DNA of 64,000 bases from JAHHTP01 sp964587555 (lineage in GTDB: Bacteria; Bacillota; Clostridia; Oscillospirales; Ruminococcaceae). The notes beneath the pieces are model-generated. The model was not told where the DNA came from. It made no database searches and saw only the letters and a program-made list of their open reading frames with translations. Each line of letters begins with the position of its first letter. Position 1 is the first letter of the stretch. Location: positions 10,388 to 74,387 of the forward strand of contig CAZPLR010000006.1 in NCBI GenBank assembly GCA_964587555.1, written 5' to 3'. Below are positions 16,443 through 24,659 of this stretch, piece after piece. The translations under genes and the position numbers were made by a program.

Positions 16443-18203
16443 TTAGGCTCTTTCGGCGATCTCAACGCTGATCTTTGCAATAAACTCGTCTAAGGTCATT
16501 GTGACAGTCTTGCTGTCGCGGGTGCGGATTGAAACCGTACCTGCGGCGGCTTCTTTTTCGCCGACGATAATCATATACGGCACGCGCTCGATGTACTGCG
16601 CTTGGCGAATCATATAGCCGATCTTTTCGTTGCGGTTATCCAGTTGAACGCGGATTTTTTCTGCGTCAAGCCGCTCGAAGATGGATTTCGCGTATTCGGC
16701 GCTCTTCTCGGAAACCTGAAGCACCTTGACCTGCAAAGGCGCCAGCCAAGTCGGGAATTTGCCCGCAAAATGCTCGGTCAAAATACCGATAAAGCGTTCG
16801 ATTGAGCCGAAGCAGACGCGGTGAATCATAATAGGGCGCTGCTTTGCGTTGTTTTCGTCGACATAGCTTAGCTCAAAGTTTAACGGCATCTGGAAGTCGA
16901 GCTGGATGGTGCCGCACTGCCAAGTGCGTCCTAAGCTGTCCCGCAGATGGAAGTCGATCTTCGGGCCATAAAACGCACCGTCGCCTTCGTTGACGGTGTA
17001 CGGAAGCTTCAAGCTTTCCAGCGCGTTCTTTAAGCCGTTGGTTGCCGCCTCCCAGTCCTCGTCGCTGCCCATGCTGTTTTCCGGACGGGTGGAAAGCTCT
17101 AAGAAATACTCGAACCCAAACTTGCTGTAAACTTGGTTGATTAACCCAACGACGCCCGCGATCTCGTCCGCGATCTGATCCTTGGTCATGAAGATGTGCG
17201 CGTCGTCCTGCGTAAAGCAGCGCACGCGGAATAAGCCGTGCAGCGCACCCTTTAGCTCGTGGCGGTGGACAAGACCCAGCTCGCCGACCCGCAGCGGAAG
17301 CTCGCGATAGCTGTGCGGCTGGCTGCGGTAAATCATGACGCCCCCCGGACAGTTCATCGGCTTGATGCAGTAGTCCTCGTCGTCGATCTTGGTTGCGTAC
17401 ATATTATCCTTGTAGTGATCCCAATGACCGGAGGTTTCCCAAAGCCTGCGGTTCATGATTAGCGGCGTGGATACCTCGACATAGCCTGCTTTTTTGTGGA
17501 TCTCGCGCCAGTAGTCGATCAAAGCATTTTTCAGAATCATGCCGTTCGGCAGGAAAAACGGGAAGCCCGGCGCTTCATCGGCGAACATAAAAAGCTGCAT
17601 CTCCTTGCCGATCTTGCGGTGGTCACGCTTTGCGGCTTCCTCCTGCAATTTGACAAAATCCTCCAGCTCCTTTGCGGTCGCGAAAGCCGTGCCATTGATG
17701 CGGGTAAGCATCTTGTTGCTGCTGTCGTTTTTCCAGTACGCGCCGGAAACCCCGGTCAGCTTAAACGCCTTGAGCGTTTTGGTGTAGGTCAAGTGCGGAC
17801 CAACGCACATATCGATATATTCGCCCTGCTGATAAAAGCTTAGGGTTGCGTCAGGACCTAAGTCCGCCATATGCTCGACCTTATACGGCTCTTTCCGCTC
17901 CTCCATCAGCTTGATCGCTTCCTCGGTTGAAAGCACGTACGGCTTGATCGGGAGATTTTCCTTGACGATCTTGCGCATCTCCGCTTCGATGGCAGGCAGA
18001 TCGGCTTCGGTCAGCTTGATATCCCCTAAATCCACGTCGTAGTAAAAGCCCTTTTCGGTCGCCGGACCGTAGGCAAAGGCGGCGTTCGGGTACAGGCGCT
18101 TGACCGCCTGCGCTAAAATGTGGGCGGCAGTGTGGCGCAGCACGTGCAGTTCTTCTTCCTTTGCACATTCGCCAACCTTGCCGTCGTTGTAGATGACTTT
18201 CAT
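16443..18203 (-). CDS. thrS: Threonyl-tRNA synthetase lacking the TGS domain
   Basis: A 586-residue class II synthetase. From MKVIYNDGKVGECAKEEELH it goes almost directly into the editing (tRNA-SAD) domain (LRHTAAHILAQAVKRLYPNA), so the roughly 60-residue N-terminal TGS domain of standard ThrS is missing. The catalytic core has motif 2 (HRHELKGALHGLFRVRCF) and motif 3 (IHRVCFGSIERFIGIL); the C-terminal anticodon-binding domain is present (VQLDNRNEKIGYMIRQAQ). ATG at 18203 has GGAAGGAAGGA upstream, and longer reading frames run back through the T-box leader. TGS-less ThrS is known in Clostridia. Expression should be induced by uncharged tRNA-Thr. Confidence 0.96.
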   Translation of the reverse strand: MKVIYNDGKVGECAKEEELHVLRHTAAHILAQAVKRLYPNAAFAYGPATEKGFYYDVDLGDIKLTEADLPAIEAEMRKIVKENLPIKPYVLSTEEAIKLMEERKEPYKVEHMADLGPDATLSFYQQGEYIDMCVGPHLTYTKTLKAFKLTGVSGAYWKNDSSNKMLTRINGTAFATAKELEDFVKLQEEAAKRDHRKIGKEMQLFMFADEAPGFPFFLPNGMILKNALIDYWREIHKKAGYVEVSTPLIMNRRLWETSGHWDHYKDNMYATKIDDEDYCIKPMNCPGGVMIYRSQPHSYRELPLRVGELGLVHRHELKGALHGLFRVRCFTQDDAHIFMTKDQIADEIAGVVGLINQVYSKFGFEYFLELSTRPENSMGSDEDWEAATNGLKNALESLKLPYTVNEGDGAFYGPKIDFHLRDSLGRTWQCGTIQLDFQMPLNFELSYVDENNAKQRPIMIHRVCFGSIERFIGILTEHFAGKFPTWLAPLQVKVLQVSEKSAEYAKSIFERLDAEKIRVQLDNRNEKIGYMIRQAQYIERVPYMIIVGEKEAAAGTVSIRTRDSKTVTMTLDEFIAKISVEIAERA

Positions 18204-18532
18204 TTCGTATCCTTCCTTTCCGTGGTTTTCAAAACACAAAAAACGCTTCATCCCATAGCTATGGGATGAAGCGTAATAACTCCATGGTTCCACCCAACTT
18301 ATCCCGCAGCGGCGCGGGATCCCTTTGGTCAAGCCGGATAACGGGCGCTTTGTTCCCGGTACGGTTCGCAGGATTGCCCCGCTGCCGCACACTCCAAGGT
18401 GGTAATAGCGGTTTTACTCAAATACCGAATGGATTTTCAGCGCGTCTCCTATAAGCAGGGAACGATCCATTTCTCTGACGGCATTTTGCAAAGGGTGCGA
18501 AAACCGTATCTTCCTTATCAACGTGTTTTGAT
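18204..18532 (-). promoter_or_regulatory. T-box leader of thrS
   Basis: Between the thrS promoter (start near 18532) and the gene lie about 330 nt of structured leader. It contains the T-box sequence GGGTGGAACC (near 18291-18300, minus strand), which pairs with the tRNA acceptor end, and ends in a strong terminator hairpin. Upstream GC-rich stem segments fit Stem I-III. The specifier triplet could not be placed with certainty; ACC occurs near 18402. Riboswitch-type antitermination by uncharged tRNA-Thr is inferred from these elements and the gene. Confidence 0.9.
18237..18275 (-). terminator. T-box intrinsic terminator of thrS
   Basis: CGCTTCATCCCAT/ATGGGATGAAGCG stem followed on the minus strand by TTTTTT, about 35 nt before the thrS start codon. 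Confidence 0.9.
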
Positions 18533-18538
18533 AATGCT

Positions 18539-18567
18539 ATTATAGCACAAGGGAACGCTTTTGTCAA
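18539..18567 (-). promoter_or_regulatory. sigma-A promoter of thrS
   Basis: On the minus strand TTGACA (18562-18567), 17-nt spacer, TATAAT (18539-18544). Confidence 0.9.
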
Positions 18568-18593
18568 GCAGCTGCGTTGGAGGAATCCTCCTC

Positions 18594-19520
18594 TTATTTT
18601 TGCAGCGTTTGCAGAGCCTTTGCCAAGGTTGCGGCGTTCTCTACGTTTGCAAAGCGGACGTCGCGCAGCGTCTTGCGCACCAGCCCGGCAAGCACCTTAT
18701 TCGGGCCTAATTCGATGAAGCAGTCGTATCCGTCTGCGGCGGCGGCGTTTAGCTCGGAGGTGAATTTTACCGGAGAGATAATCTGTTTGGCAAGATAGGC
18801 CGGCATATCCGAGAAGTCGGTGAGCTTTTCGCCGAGAACGTTTGAGAAGAAATCGGTCTTTGCTTCGGCAAAAGGTTCTTCCTTGATCTGTGCGTAGAAA
18901 CTGTCGGAGGCGGGCTTCATCAGCTTTGTATGGAAGGCTGCCGCGACTGCAAGCGGCGCGACGCGCACCTTCTGCTCTGTGAAGTAGGCGCAGACAGCGG
19001 CAACCGCCGCTTTCTCGCCTGCAACGACGGTCTGGGAGGCGGAATTGTAGTTTGCGGGGACGACATAGCCCTCTGTTTCAGCGCAGACCTTCTCAATCAG
19101 CGCGGTATCGGCGGTGAGGATAGCTGCCATGCCGCCATCCTGATGCTCGGCGCATTCCTGCATGCAGGCGGCGCGCTTTGCAATCAGCTTGTAGCCCTGC
19201 TCCATGCTGACGATACCGGAGGCGACCATCGCGGCGTATTCGCCCAAGGAGTGCCCGGCAACGCCATCGCAGGAAACGCCGTTTGCCTTCATCGCCTCTA
19301 AGGCGACCAGCGAGGTGGTGAAGATGCACGGCTGGGAGTATTTGGTCTGCGCCTGTGTGGCAGCATCGGCTTCAAAGCAGATTTTCTTTAGGTCGTAGCC
19401 TAAAATCTCGCTGCCGACTTCGTAGATTCTCTCTGCGGACGGCGCTGCCTCCAAAAGTTCTTTTCCCATGCCGGTGTATTGGCTGCCCTGACCGGAAAAC
19501 ATAAATAAGGTTTTTCCCAT
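18594..19520 (-). CDS. fabD: Malonyl-CoA:ACP transacylase
   Basis: The 308-residue product begins MGKTLFMFSGQGSQYTGMGK. The nucleophile elbow GHSLGEY carries Ser91, and the catalytic His lies in AAAFHTKLM near residue 200. FabD transfers malonyl from CoA to acyl carrier protein to supply chain elongation. ATG at 19520 has GGAAAGGACT upstream; the longer frame has no separate start signal. It is transcribed away from the fabH-acpP group. More often fabD lies within that operon, so the divergent placement is slightly unusual. Confidence 0.96.
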   Translation of the reverse strand: MGKTLFMFSGQGSQYTGMGKELLEAAPSAERIYEVGSEILGYDLKKICFEADAATQAQTKYSQPCIFTTSLVALEAMKANGVSCDGVAGHSLGEYAAMVASGIVSMEQGYKLIAKRAACMQECAEHQDGGMAAILTADTALIEKVCAETEGYVVPANYNSASQTVVAGEKAAVAAVCAYFTEQKVRVAPLAVAAAFHTKLMKPASDSFYAQIKEEPFAEAKTDFFSNVLGEKLTDFSDMPAYLAKQIISPVKFTSELNAAAADGYDCFIELGPNKVLAGLVRKTLRDVRFANVENAATLAKALQTLQK

Positions 19521-19569
19521 AATAAACGAGTCCTTTCCAAGCGGTAATGCTGTGATAAAATAATGGTGG

Positions 19570-19597
19570 ATTGTTACCAAATATTCCGGATTGTCAA
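19570..19597 (-). promoter_or_regulatory. Possible promoter of fabD
   Basis: On the minus strand TTGACA (19592-19597), 16-nt spacer, AACAAT (19570-19575). The -10 is weak. Confidence 0.45.
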
Positions 19598-19608
19598 AAA
19601 AGAACCAT

Positions 19609-19627
19609 ATTATCCGGAGAGGATAAT
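19609..19627. promoter_or_regulatory. Palindrome between divergent fabD and fabH, candidate operator
   Basis: A perfect inverted repeat ATTATCC-GGAGA-GGATAAT lies 12 bp upstream of the putative fabD -35 and 57 bp upstream of the fabH -35. The size and place fit a dimeric repressor site for fatty-acid genes. I do not recognise it as the FapR or FabT consensus. Confidence 0.45.
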
Positions 19628-19683
19628 CCCATGAACAATATCTTAAATCTTGCACATGGACGCAGCAAAAGACGAGATTGCGA

Positions 19684-19712
19684 TTGACAAAGCGTAAAAT
19701 ATTGGGTAAAAT
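19684..19712 (+). promoter_or_regulatory. sigma-A promoter of the fabH operon
   Basis: TTGACA (19684-19689), 17-nt spacer, TAAAAT (19707-19712), leaving a 5' UTR of about 115 nt. Confidence 0.75.
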
Positions 19713-19832
19713 AAAGATAGAATGTCCCAAGCCTTTGCCTGCGGCAGGCAAATAGGCTTGTATATATACACTATACCACAAATGGATATGGTTTTGCAAT
19801 ATATTATTTCAACAAATGAAAGGGTTAACACA

Positions 19833-20831
19833 GTGGGAGTAAAAATTATCGGAGCGGGAAAGTATCTGCCGCCGTTTACAGCGACGAATGAGGATTTCTC
19901 GAAAATTGTTGAGACAAGCGACGAATGGATTGTGCAGCGAACCGGCATTTCGTTAAGGCGCCTAACAACCGGAGACGCAACCTATCAGATGGGGGTAAAG
20001 GCGGCTAAGCAGGCGATGGATCGCGCGGGTGTGACGCCGCAGGAGATCGACCTTGTGATTGGGACGACGGTTTCGGGCGACTTCACCACCCCTTCCATGG
20101 CGTGCATGGCGGCGTGCGATCTGGGGATCACGGGCGCGCCGTGCTTCGATATAAACGCGGCTTGCGCTGGCTTTGTTTACGCGCTGGATGGCGCGGAGAT
20201 GCATCTTGCGTCCGGCAGGGCAAAATGCGCCCTGATTATCAGCTCGGAGATGCTTTCCAGAATCACCGACTATACCGACCGCAGCTCCTGCGTGATCTTT
20301 GCCGACGGCGCGGGCGCATGCGTGGTCAAAGCAAGCGATAAAATGTATCAAAGCTGCATCACCAGCGAGCCGGAGGGCGCGCACCGTATCTTTGCGCACA
20401 GCGCGCCGCTCAACAACCCATTTACCGGCACAACAAAATTTGACGGACAGGACGAGATGTTTGGTCACGGCAACGGACAGTATATCTACATGGAGGGCCG
20501 TGAGGTCTATAAGTTTGCGACCCGCTCGATGCCGTATGCAGTGCAGACTGCCTGCAAAAAGGCTGGGATTACTGTAGATGATCTGGACCTGATTATCCCG
20601 CATCAGGCGAATATTCGCATTGTGCAGACTGCGGCAAAGAACATGGGTATTTCGATGGACAAGTGCTATGTCAACATTGACCGCTATGGCAACACCTCCT
20701 CCGCCTGCATTCCGATCGGAATTGCGGAGTGCATGGAAACCGGCAGGCTAAAACCGGGAAGCAAGGTCTGCTTGGTCGGCTTTGGGGCCGGGCTGGTTTA
20801 CGCCGCAAGCGTATTTGAATGGGAGAACTGA
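19833..20831 (+). CDS. fabH: 3-oxoacyl-ACP synthase III
   Basis: 332 residues from a GTG at 19833 (AAAGGG upstream). The Cys-His-Asn triad is visible as Cys111 (NAACAGF), His in IIPHQANIRI and Asn in RYGNTSSACIP. FabH condenses acetyl- or branched-acyl-CoA with malonyl-ACP to start fatty-acid synthesis. It opens the plus-strand fab operon. Confidence 0.96.
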   Translation: MGVKIIGAGKYLPPFTATNEDFSKIVETSDEWIVQRTGISLRRLTTGDATYQMGVKAAKQAMDRAGVTPQEIDLVIGTTVSGDFTTPSMACMAACDLGITGAPCFDINAACAGFVYALDGAEMHLASGRAKCALIISSEMLSRITDYTDRSSCVIFADGAGACVVKASDKMYQSCITSEPEGAHRIFAHSAPLNNPFTGTTKFDGQDEMFGHGNGQYIYMEGREVYKFATRSMPYAVQTACKKAGITVDDLDLIIPHQANIRIVQTAAKNMGISMDKCYVNIDRYGNTSSACIPIGIAECMETGRLKPGSKVCLVGFGAGLVYAASVFEWEN

Positions 20832-20907
20832 AAGAATGGCATTTTAAGCTGGGTAGCGCGGCCTTGGAATCCAAAGGGCGCGGATATCGCAGCGCAAAAT
20901 CAGCTGA

Positions 20908-20926
20908 TTGGAGGCAGCGCCTCCAA
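20908..20926 (+). other. Intercistronic hairpin between fabH and fabG
   Basis: TTGGAGGC/GCCTCCAA perfect 8-bp stem with a 3-nt loop in the 125-bp fabH-fabG gap, with no T-tract. It may be an mRNA processing or stability element. Confidence 0.5.
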
Positions 20927-20956
20927 GGACAATGATAAAAAGAAAGAGGGATAAAT

Positions 20957-21700
20957 ATGGCAAAAACAGCATTAATTACCGGCGCATCTCAGGGTATTGG
21001 CGCGGCGGTTGCAAAAAGACTCGCGCAGGACGGCTTTCAGATTGCGATTAACTGCCTTGGCGAAAGGGAGCGCGATGCCGGCGGCTTAGAGGTAAAGGCT
21101 GCTTGCGAGGCGTTTGGTGTGGAGGCGGAATGCTTTTTATGTGATGTTTCGGATCACGACGCCTGCGAACAGATGGTTAAGGCGGTGAAGGAGCGGTTTG
21201 GCACGATCGACGTTCTGGTCAATAACGCCGGCATTACCCGCGACGGCCTGCTTGCGCGGATGAAGGAATCGGATTTCGATCTGGTTACTAAAGTGAACTA
21301 CAAGAGCGTTTTCAATATGACCAAGTTTGTCGGCAATGTAATGATCCGGCAGAGAAGCGGGCGAATCATCAATATGTCCTCGGTGGCGGGCTTATATGGC
21401 AATGCCGGGCAGTTTAACTACTCCGCGTCCAAAGCGGGCGTGGTGGGTATGACCTTGACCGCCGCAAAGGAGCTTGGCAGCAGGGGGATTACAGTCAATG
21501 CGCTTGCGCCGGGCTTTATCGAAACGCCGATGACTGCCGTTTTAAAGGACGAATATAAAGAAGAAATCAAAAAGCAAATCGCGTTAAAGCGGTTCGGAAA
21601 GCCGGAGGAGGTGGCCGCAACGGTTGCGTTTCTAGCAAGCGAAGGCGCGGCGTATATCACCGGTCAAATTATCGCTTTAGACGGTGGTTTGGCTATGTAA
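20957..21700 (+). CDS. fabG: 3-oxoacyl-ACP reductase
   Basis: A 247-residue classical SDR with the NADP(H) motif TGASQGIG at residues 8-15, NNAG at about 92-95 and the Ser-Tyr-Lys active site (NMSSVAGLYG, YSASK). It reduces 3-oxoacyl-ACP in the elongation cycle. GAGGGAT precedes the ATG. The gene lies between fabH and fabF in the operon, confirming the fatty-acid role over other SDRs. Confidence 0.95.
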   Translation: MAKTALITGASQGIGAAVAKRLAQDGFQIAINCLGERERDAGGLEVKAACEAFGVEAECFLCDVSDHDACEQMVKAVKERFGTIDVLVNNAGITRDGLLARMKESDFDLVTKVNYKSVFNMTKFVGNVMIRQRSGRIINMSSVAGLYGNAGQFNYSASKAGVVGMTLTAAKELGSRGITVNALAPGFIETPMTAVLKDEYKEEIKKQIALKRFGKPEEVAATVAFLASEGAAYITGQIIALDGGLAM

Positions 21701-21724
21701 TGAGGGAAAGGATTTTTTGTTAAG

Positions 21725-22960
21725 ATGAAAAGAGTGGTAATCACCGGCGTCGGCGCTGTAACGCCGGTCGGAAATAACGTTGCGCAGACTTGGGATGCGC
21801 TTGTCGCTGGAAAACACGGCATCGCGCCAATTACGGGGATCGACACCTCTGACCTGCCGGTCAAGGTCGCCGGTCAGGTAAAGAATTTTGATCCGCTGCA
21901 ATATTTTGATAAAAAGGAGCTGCGCCGTACCGATCCTTACACTCGTTTTGCGATTGCGGCGGCAGAAGAAGCGGTGGAGGATTGCGGCACGAAATTTGAG
22001 GATCTCGATCCATACAGGGTCGGCGTGGTCTTCGGCAGCGGTATCGGCGGCTTTCAGAGCATTGAGGGAGAGTATGAGAAATTCCTGCAAAAGGGTCCAA
22101 GCCGCGTTTCGGTCTTCTTTATCCCGATGATGATATCCAATATGGCGGCGGGAGAGATTGCCATACGCTTTTCGTTCAAGGGCGCGAATTACGCGCCGGT
22201 TACTGCCTGCGCGACCTCCAGCCACGCGCTTGGCGAAGCGTTTCATAAAATAAAATATGGGATTTTGGACGCCTGCGTCGCGGGCGGCGCAGAGGCGGCG
22301 TGTACGCGGTTTGCAATCTCCGGCTTTAACAATATGAAAGCGCTCTGTCAAACCGAAGACCCGGACCGCGCGTCGATCCCGTTCGACGCTGAGCGCAGCG
22401 GCTTTGTCATGGGGGAAGGCGCGGGCTGCGTTATTTTAGAGGAACTAGAGCATGCAAAGGCGCGCGGCGCTAAGATTTATGCGGAAATCGTGGGCTATGG
22501 CGCCACCTCTGACGCTTACCATATTACAAGTCCGGCTCCGGACGGCTCCGGCGCTGCAAAGGCGATGCAGCTTGCAATGGAGGAAGCCGGCGTAAGCCCG
22601 GAGGACGTCACCTATATCAATGCGCACGGCACCTCGACCGGGCTGAACGATAAATATGAAACAATCGCGATCCGTAAGGCGCTTGGCGCGGCGGCGGAGC
22701 AGGTCATGGTCAGCTCCACTAAGTCGATGACCGGACATATGCTTGGCGCGGCGGGCGCAGTGGAGGCGATCGCTTGCGCGAAGGCGATCGAAAACAGCGT
22801 CGTTCCTCCAACTGCAAACTATCGGGTTGCAGATCCGGAGTGCGACCTCGATGTCGTCCCGAATACCGCAAGAGAGGCCGAGGTCAAGGTGGCGCTGAGC
22901 AATTCCTTGGGCTTTGGCGGTCACAATGCGACCCTCTGCCTGAAAAAATACGAGGACTAA
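21725..22960 (+). CDS. fabF: 3-oxoacyl-ACP synthase II
   Basis: 411 residues, the standard length. The condensing-enzyme triad is Cys162 (TACATSSHA), His in NAHGTSTGLND and His in TKSMTGHMLGAAG. It elongates acyl-ACP with malonyl-ACP. It starts 24 bp after fabG with a weak ribosome binding site (GAAAGG), which suggests partial translational dependence on fabG. Confidence 0.96.
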   Translation: MKRVVITGVGAVTPVGNNVAQTWDALVAGKHGIAPITGIDTSDLPVKVAGQVKNFDPLQYFDKKELRRTDPYTRFAIAAAEEAVEDCGTKFEDLDPYRVGVVFGSGIGGFQSIEGEYEKFLQKGPSRVSVFFIPMMISNMAAGEIAIRFSFKGANYAPVTACATSSHALGEAFHKIKYGILDACVAGGAEAACTRFAISGFNNMKALCQTEDPDRASIPFDAERSGFVMGEGAGCVILEELEHAKARGAKIYAEIVGYGATSDAYHITSPAPDGSGAAKAMQLAMEEAGVSPEDVTYINAHGTSTGLNDKYETIAIRKALGAAAEQVMVSSTKSMTGHMLGAAGAVEAIACAKAIENSVVPPTANYRVADPECDLDVVPNTAREAEVKVALSNSLGFGGHNATLCLKKYED

Positions 22961-22980
22961 GAAACGGAGGATTTTAAAAT

Positions 22981-23412
22981 ATGCCGCTTTTGGATCAAGA
23001 ACAGATTAAGGAAATCATCCCGCATAGAGATCCGTTCCTTTTAATCGATGCCGTTGAAGAACTGGAGTCCGGCATCCATGTTGTGGCGACCAAGCATTTA
23101 AAAGAAGATGAGTATTGGTTTGCCGGACACTTTCCCGGACAGCCGGTACAGCCGGGCGTTCTGATGATTGAGATGCTTGCGCAGGCGGGCGCCGTCTGCA
23201 TCCTCTCCAAGCCGGAGAATAAAGGGAAGATCGCGTTTTTTGCCGGTATTGACAAGGCGCGTTTCCGCGGCATTGTGAAGCCGGGAGATACGCTGCGGCT
23301 TGAAGTCAATGTTATCGGCGAACGCTTGGGCATGGCAAGCTGCGATGCGGTTGCGACGGTAAACGGCAAGAAGGTCGTTACCGCGCAATTCAGCTGCGCA
23401 TTGAGCCGGTAA
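22981..23412 (+). CDS. fabZ: 3-hydroxyacyl-ACP dehydratase
   Basis: 143 residues, beginning MPLLDQEQIKEIIPHRDPFL. The hot-dog active-site motif GHFPGQPVQPGVLMIEMLAQ holds the catalytic His and Glu. It dehydrates 3-hydroxyacyl-ACP. GGAGG precedes the ATG, and it follows fabF by 20 bp. Confidence 0.96.
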   Translation: MPLLDQEQIKEIIPHRDPFLLIDAVEELESGIHVVATKHLKEDEYWFAGHFPGQPVQPGVLMIEMLAQAGAVCILSKPENKGKIAFFAGIDKARFRGIVKPGDTLRLEVNVIGERLGMASCDAVATVNGKKVVTAQFSCALSR

Positions 23413-23474
23413 AATCGCGTCGGGCGATGCTGAAAAATTTTATTGCAAAAGTGTATATCTTCCGGAAATAACTG

Positions 23475-23503
23475 TTGACATTTTTTCGGGGATAGTATAT
23501 AAT
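23475..23503 (+). promoter_or_regulatory. sigma-A promoter of acpP
   Basis: TTGACA (23475-23480), 17-nt spacer, TATAAT (23498-23503): full consensus. It gives acpP transcription independent of the fab operon. Confidence 0.9.
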
Positions 23504-23537
23504 AAATTTACCACCAATAAAGAAGGAGGAAGTCACA

Positions 23538-23768
23538 ATGGTTTTTGATAAGGTAAAGGAGATTCTTTGCGAGCAGCTTGACGTAGAGAATGACGCTGTT
23601 ACGATGGATTCTAATATCCAAGATGATCTGGGTGCGGATTCCTTAGATGTTGTCGATCTAATGATGTCCTTTGAAGAAGAATTCGGCATTGAGATCCCGG
23701 ACGAAGCGGTTACAAGCATGAAGCTCGTCAGCGATGTCGTCAACTACATCGAAGAGAAAATGGAATAA
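23538..23768 (+). CDS. acpP: Acyl carrier protein
   Basis: 76 residues, strongly acidic. Ser35 in GADSLDVVDLMM is the phosphopantetheine attachment site. It carries the growing chain for all the Fab enzymes nearby. GGAGGAAG lies upstream; it has its own strong promoter and is followed by a terminator, fitting its need for much higher levels than the enzymes. Confidence 0.97.
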   Translation: MVFDKVKEILCEQLDVENDAVTMDSNIQDDLGADSLDVVDLMMSFEEEFGIEIPDEAVTSMKLVSDVVNYIEEKME

Positions 23769-23790
23769 ATTCGATGGGAAACAAATACGG

Positions 23791-23822
23791 CTTCGGATTT
23801 CCGAAGCCGTTGAATTTTGTCT
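23791..23822 (+). terminator. Terminator after acpP
   Basis: ACGGCTTCGG/CCGAAGCCGT perfect 10-bp stem with an ATTT loop, followed by TGAATTTTG. Confidence 0.78.
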
Positions 23823-23895
23823 TGTGATAGCAAGTTGCATAAAACAAGATGAAATATATAGCGAAAGTTCTACGCAATTAAAATTGGAAAAAGTC

Positions 23896-23924
23896 TTGCG
23901 TGAAAAGTGGAAATACGATATAAT
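23896..23924 (+). promoter_or_regulatory. sigma-A promoter of the S10 operon
   Basis: TTGCGT (23896-23901), 17-nt spacer, TATAAT (23919-23924). The predicted start is near 23931. Confidence 0.8.
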
Positions 23925-23930
23925 AATCAA

Positions 23931-24275
23931 TAGACTGCGCTGGCTAGTAAGAAATACAGTCAGTAGATATGCGAGGAAGCGGGAGGTTGCTGCAAGAGGG
24001 CGCTAAGCCTTTCAGCAGGTAATTTCCGCCGAGTATGTCCGATTTAAAACCGGGCGGCTATGGAAGTCACGGCAAGACCTGACAAGACAAGCCGGAAACG
24101 CTGCGCGCGTAAAGCGGGATGCAGGGTTTTCGGATGTTTTATAGGGATAAAAGTGCAACACACGGGAGCGTGTTAATAAACGCAAGGGTGTGGAAAGTGA
24201 TTAGAACCCACTGATCACTGCAAGCCGGGCGAGATGGTTGACCCCCATAATTTAAGATTTAAGGAGGCGACGACA
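23931..24275 (+). promoter_or_regulatory. Structured 5' leader of the S10 ribosomal operon
   Basis: About 345 nt without a convincing reading frame. One stem pairs GCGGGA (23979-23984) with TTCCGC (24024-24029) and continues TGCTG/CAGCA around an AGGGC/GCCTT tip. Another pairs 24092-24099 with 24126-24133 (8 bp, continued by CTGC/GCAG). A third, ACACG-GGAG-CGTGT, lies near 24161-24174. Long leaders here usually carry ribosomal-protein autoregulation (L4 in enterobacteria). The regulator is unknown, and I cannot match it to a named family. Confidence 0.65.
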
Positions 24276-24587
24276 GTGGCAGTCAAAGAAAGAATCAGAA
24301 TCAGATTGAAAAGCTACGATCATGATTTAGTGGATGCGGCAGCAACCAAAATCGTCGAAGCGGCAAAGAGAACCGGAGCAAAGATTTCCGGCCCAATCCC
24401 GCTGCCGACTCAGAAAGAGATCGTGACCATTCTCCGCGCTGTTCATAAATACAAGGACAGCAGAGAGCAATTTGAGATGAGAACCCACAAGAGGCTCATC
24501 GACGTGTTAAGACCGTCTGCAAAGACCGTTGAATCGTTGCAGAGCCTGGAACTTCCTGCTGGCGTAGATATCAAGATTGAGTTGTAA
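24276..24587 (+). CDS. rpsJ: Small ribosomal subunit protein uS10
   Basis: 103 residues from GTG 24276 (AAGGAGG upstream): [20 protein letters not shown] and later [19 protein letters not shown]10 is a 30S head protein and also NusE in transcription antitermination. As first gene of the S10-spc-alpha cluster it follows the long structured leader. Length and sequence are typical. Confidence 0.97.
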   Translation: MAVKERIRIRLKSYDHDLVDAAATKIVEAAKRTGAKISGPIPLPTQKEIVTILRAVHKYKDSREQFEMRTHKRLIDVLRPSAKTVESLQSLELPAGVDIKIEL

Positions 24588-24609
24588 TTGATGGTCTATG
24601 TCCGGTCAT

Positions 24610-24629
24610 GTTGACTCCTGCGAGTCAAC
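24610..24629 (+). other. rpsJ-rplC intercistronic hairpin
   Basis: GTTGACTC/GAGTCAAC perfect 8-bp stem with a CTGC loop and no T-tract, in the 72-bp gap. It is probably an RNA processing or stability element rather than a terminator. Confidence 0.55.
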
Positions 24630-24659
24630 CAATAACCTTGAAATAGGAGGATAAACGCT

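Noticed and set aside
18204..18392. N-terminal extension of ThrS
   Set aside because: It would translate the T-box terminator and antiterminator; a strong ribosome binding site precedes 18203 and the extension does not resemble a TGS domain.
19521..19799. N-terminal extension of FabD
   Set aside because: FabD homologues begin at the MGKTLFMFSGQGSQ start; the extension covers the fab control region.
23734..24006. Plus-strand frame from the end of acpP into the S10 leader
   Set aside because: It reads through the acpP terminator and S10 promoter and has no start signal or family resemblance.
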